Positions 62,552 to 64,000 of a stretch of 64,000 nucleotides of DNA are shown here, one piece after another. The DNA comes from Streptomyces sp. NBC_00247 (GTDB taxonomy: Bacteria; Actinomycetota; Actinomycetes; Streptomycetales; Streptomycetaceae): the NCBI RefSeq assembly GCF_036188265.1, contig NZ_CP108093.1, forward strand, positions 1,674,001 to 1,738,000, in the 5' to 3' direction. The notes beneath the pieces were generated by a model that searched no databases, was not told the origin of the DNA, and worked only from the letters and a program-made list of their open reading frames with translations. A program made the position numbers and the translations under genes. How positions within the stretch are numbered: position 1 is the first letter of the stretch; every line of letters begins with the position of its first letter.

Positions 62552-63106
62552 TCACGCCCGTGCGGCCCGCCATTCCGGGGCGAGGACCGACCAGATCTCG
62601 GTGTCGTGGCGCACACCGTGATACGGGTAACTCTCCCGGAGGACCCCGTCGCGGGTCATGCCGAGGCGGCGGGCCACGTCGATGGACGGGGTGTTCCCGG
62701 CGGAGGCGTGCCACTCGATCCGGTGCATCGACCGGACGTCGACGGCCCAGTCGATGAGTACGCGTACGGCCCGGGTGACCAGGCCACGGCCGGTGGCGTC
62801 CGGTTCCAGCCAGCAGCCCACCTCGCAGTTGCCCCCTTCCGCGTCGAAGATCCGGAACATCACTCCGCCGACCAGGACGCCGTCCAGCCGGATGCCGTAG
62901 AGCCGTCCGGTGTCCGCCGCCTGCTTGTCCGCGTACCGCTGGAGCAGGACGCGGGCGGAGGGCAGGTCGGTGGCCTGCGACGCGAACGGAATCCAGGGGT
63001 CGAGGGCCGGGCGGGCCCGGTCCATGTGGGCGAGGAGCTCCTCGGCCTGCCAGACCTCCAGCGGGCAGAGCTCGGCCCCGTCCTCACCCAGGCTCACAGC
63101 GAACAT
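62552..63106 (-). CDS. GNAT N-acetyltransferase (RimJ/RimL-like)
   Basis: A protein of 184 residues of the RimJ/RimL group: LYGIRLDGVLVGGVMFRIFD, WLEPDATGRGLVTRAVRVLIDWA (CoA loop) and RIEWHASAGNTPSIDVARRLG. It acetylates an N-terminal amine or small amine; target unknown. ATG 63106 with AAGGAG 5 bases upstream. Overlaps the end of the cupin gene by 13 bases, so co-translated with it. Confidence 0.9.
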   Translation of the reverse strand: MFAVSLGEDGAELCPLEVWQAEELLAHMDRARPALDPWIPFASQATDLPSARVLLQRYADKQAADTGRLYGIRLDGVLVGGVMFRIFDAEGGNCEVGCWLEPDATGRGLVTRAVRVLIDWAVDVRSMHRIEWHASAGNTPSIDVARRLGMTRDGVLRESYPYHGVRHDTEIWSVLAPEWRAARA

Positions 63107-63549
63107 GCGGCTCCTTCGTCGTCGGTACGCGCAGCGGACATAGTCGCACAAACGTCCACTCCCGAGCCCTGCCCGCGTCCGCCGGCATCGGGTACCGCGT
63201 AGCCGGGCACCGAGGGCCACCGGACCGTCAGCACGACCGACTCCTCCTCCGCGAACCAGGAGTGGTCGACGCCGTGGCCCCACACGACGTAGTCGCCCTG
63301 CCGTGACAGCACCACCTCCCGGCCGGGCAGCTCCACCCGGAACCGCCCGCTGATGAGCACCAGCAGGGCCGTTCGTTCCTCGCCCCGCACCCACTGCGCC
63401 CGCTCGTCGCCTCGCGGGTGGACGCCCCACTTGATCTCGACGTCCTCACTGTGGCGGGGGTCGGCCGCGTCCTTGAAGTGCCCGAGGATCCATCCCCGGT
63501 CAAGCGCCGCGTCCGCGCCGGCGTTGCCCACGTACACGTTCTCGTTCAT
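63094..63549 (-). CDS. Cupin-domain protein
   Basis: A protein of 151 residues with a single cupin barrel (HPRGDERAQWVRGEERTALL, LISGRFRVELPGREVVLSRQGDYVVWGHGVDHSW). No organic-acid or sugar substrate is evident; a signal-sensing role is common for such small cupins. TAGCCT ends 7 bases before the ATG, suggesting a leaderless start. Operon with the GNAT gene downstream. Confidence 0.85.
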   Translation of the reverse strand: MNENVYVGNAGADAALDRGWILGHFKDAADPRHSEDVEIKWGVHPRGDERAQWVRGEERTALLVLISGRFRVELPGREVVLSRQGDYVVWGHGVDHSWFAEEESVVLTVRWPSVPGYAVPDAGGRGQGSGVDVCATMSAARTDDEGAACSL

Positions 63550-63585
63550 GCGTACGAGGCTAATCGGCCCCGGGTGGCTCGTTTT

Positions 63586-64000
63586 TCACACCCCGATCAG
63601 TTCCAGCGACCCCCAGAGCGCGACCGTGGAGACGGCGAGCGTGGCGGGGACGGTCAGCAGGCCGAGCCGGGTGAAGTGGCCGAGGTCGGGCGGGGAGTCG
63701 TGGGCGTGCAGGATGCGACGCCACAGCAGGGTGGCCAACGAGCCGACGTACGTCAGGTTCGGGCCGAGGTTGACGCCGATCAGCGCGGCGAGCAGCGGCC
63801 CGGGGCCGGCCGCCGCGACGACCGGCAGCAGCGCGAGGATCGCGGGGAGGTTGTTGATCAGGTTGGCCAGCACGGCGGCGACGGCCGCGACGGCCAGCAG
63901 CGCGGTCAGCGAGGAGCCGTCGGGGAGCACCTTGCCGATGCCGTCGCCGAGCCCGTGGTCCACGACGGCCTTGACCACGACGCCGAGGGCGAGCACGAAG
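63586..64000 (-). CDS. ArsB/SLC13-type anion transporter, C-terminal part
   Basis: The last 138 codons of a membrane protein that runs off the right edge. Several hydrophobic helices and the motifs NLINNLPAILAL and GVNLGPNLTYVGSLATLLWRRIL are typical of ArsB/NhaD (ion transporter superfamily) proteins; arsenite or a related anion is the likely substrate. The start is outside the window. Confidence 0.85.
   Translation of the reverse strand, partial: FVLALGVVVKAVVDHGLGDGIGKVLPDGSSLTALLAVAAVAAVLANLINNLPAILALLPVVAAAGPGPLLAALIGVNLGPNLTYVGSLATLLWRRILHAHDSPPDLGHFTRLGLLTVPATLAVSTVALWGSLELIGV

Overview
The window is chromosomal DNA from a Streptomyces or close relative. GC is very high, with G or C at almost every third codon position, GTG and TTG starts are common, and the gene set is typical of the genus: a conservon, an acyl-CoA carboxylase with an epsilon subunit, PucR, CGNR and LacI regulators, CsbD, Tat-exported hydrolases and a GGDEF/EAL membrane protein. 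From memory, the order conservon - accE/accB - cimA - ilvE - leuB - proline catabolism - serA - ilvC/ilvN/ilvB - GGDEF/EAL resembles the region around SCO5510-SCO5545 of S. coelicolor. No rRNA, tRNA, CRISPR array, insertion sequence or replication origin was seen.

Layout. 1-4 kb: end of a conservon (roadblock protein, DUF742 protein, small GTPase) facing an acyl-CoA carboxylase beta/epsilon pair. 4-16 kb: secreted functions, namely a Tat-exported GH64 beta-1,3-glucanase, a small secreted M15-like protein, YceI, a methyltransferase, a Gly-rich membrane protein, and a GH3 / LacI / GH30 cluster probably used on beta-glucans. 16-28.5 kb: citramalate synthase behind a terminator-type leader, an MHS-family transporter, Nudix, CsbD, HAD, a phosphotriesterase-like/CMD operon divergent from a CGNR regulator, then ilvE, leuB and a Tat-exported purple acid phosphatase. 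28.5-34 kb: an iron-siderophore ABC uptake system with two iron boxes. 34-40.6 kb: an FMN-binding protein, a second CGNR regulator divergent from a CpdA-like phosphoesterase, a broken LysE gene with a 41-bp tandem duplication over its start, and proline catabolism with a divergent PucR regulator. 40.6-49.1 kb: accessory genes, including two orphan coupled genes, a leucine-rich-variant repeat protein, a MerR/SDR pair, an alpha/beta hydrolase, and a polymorphic nuclease toxin with a SUKH immunity gene. 49.4-55 kb: serA, ilvC, ilvN, ilvB and the ilvB leader peptide with its attenuator. 55-64 kb: a GGDEF/degenerate-EAL protein, a 2-hydroxyacid dehydrogenase, an aldo/keto reductase, a lipoprotein sugar dehydrogenase, a membrane protein, GNAT, cupin, and the end of an ArsB/SLC13-type transporter.

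How it works together. The metabolic core is branched-chain amino acid synthesis: cimA makes citramalate for isoleucine, ilvBN/ilvC run the shared steps, leuB serves leucine (and can serve the citramalate route), and ilvE does the final transamination. serA adds serine supply. At least ilvB, and probably cimA, carry leader ORFs followed by intrinsic terminators, which suggests ribosome-mediated attenuation. The most interesting accessory parts are the pilin-signal-bearing PD-(D/E)XK toxin with its immunity gene (46-49 kb) and two CGNR regulators whose divergent promoters share TAACG palindromes (23.6 and 35.2 kb).
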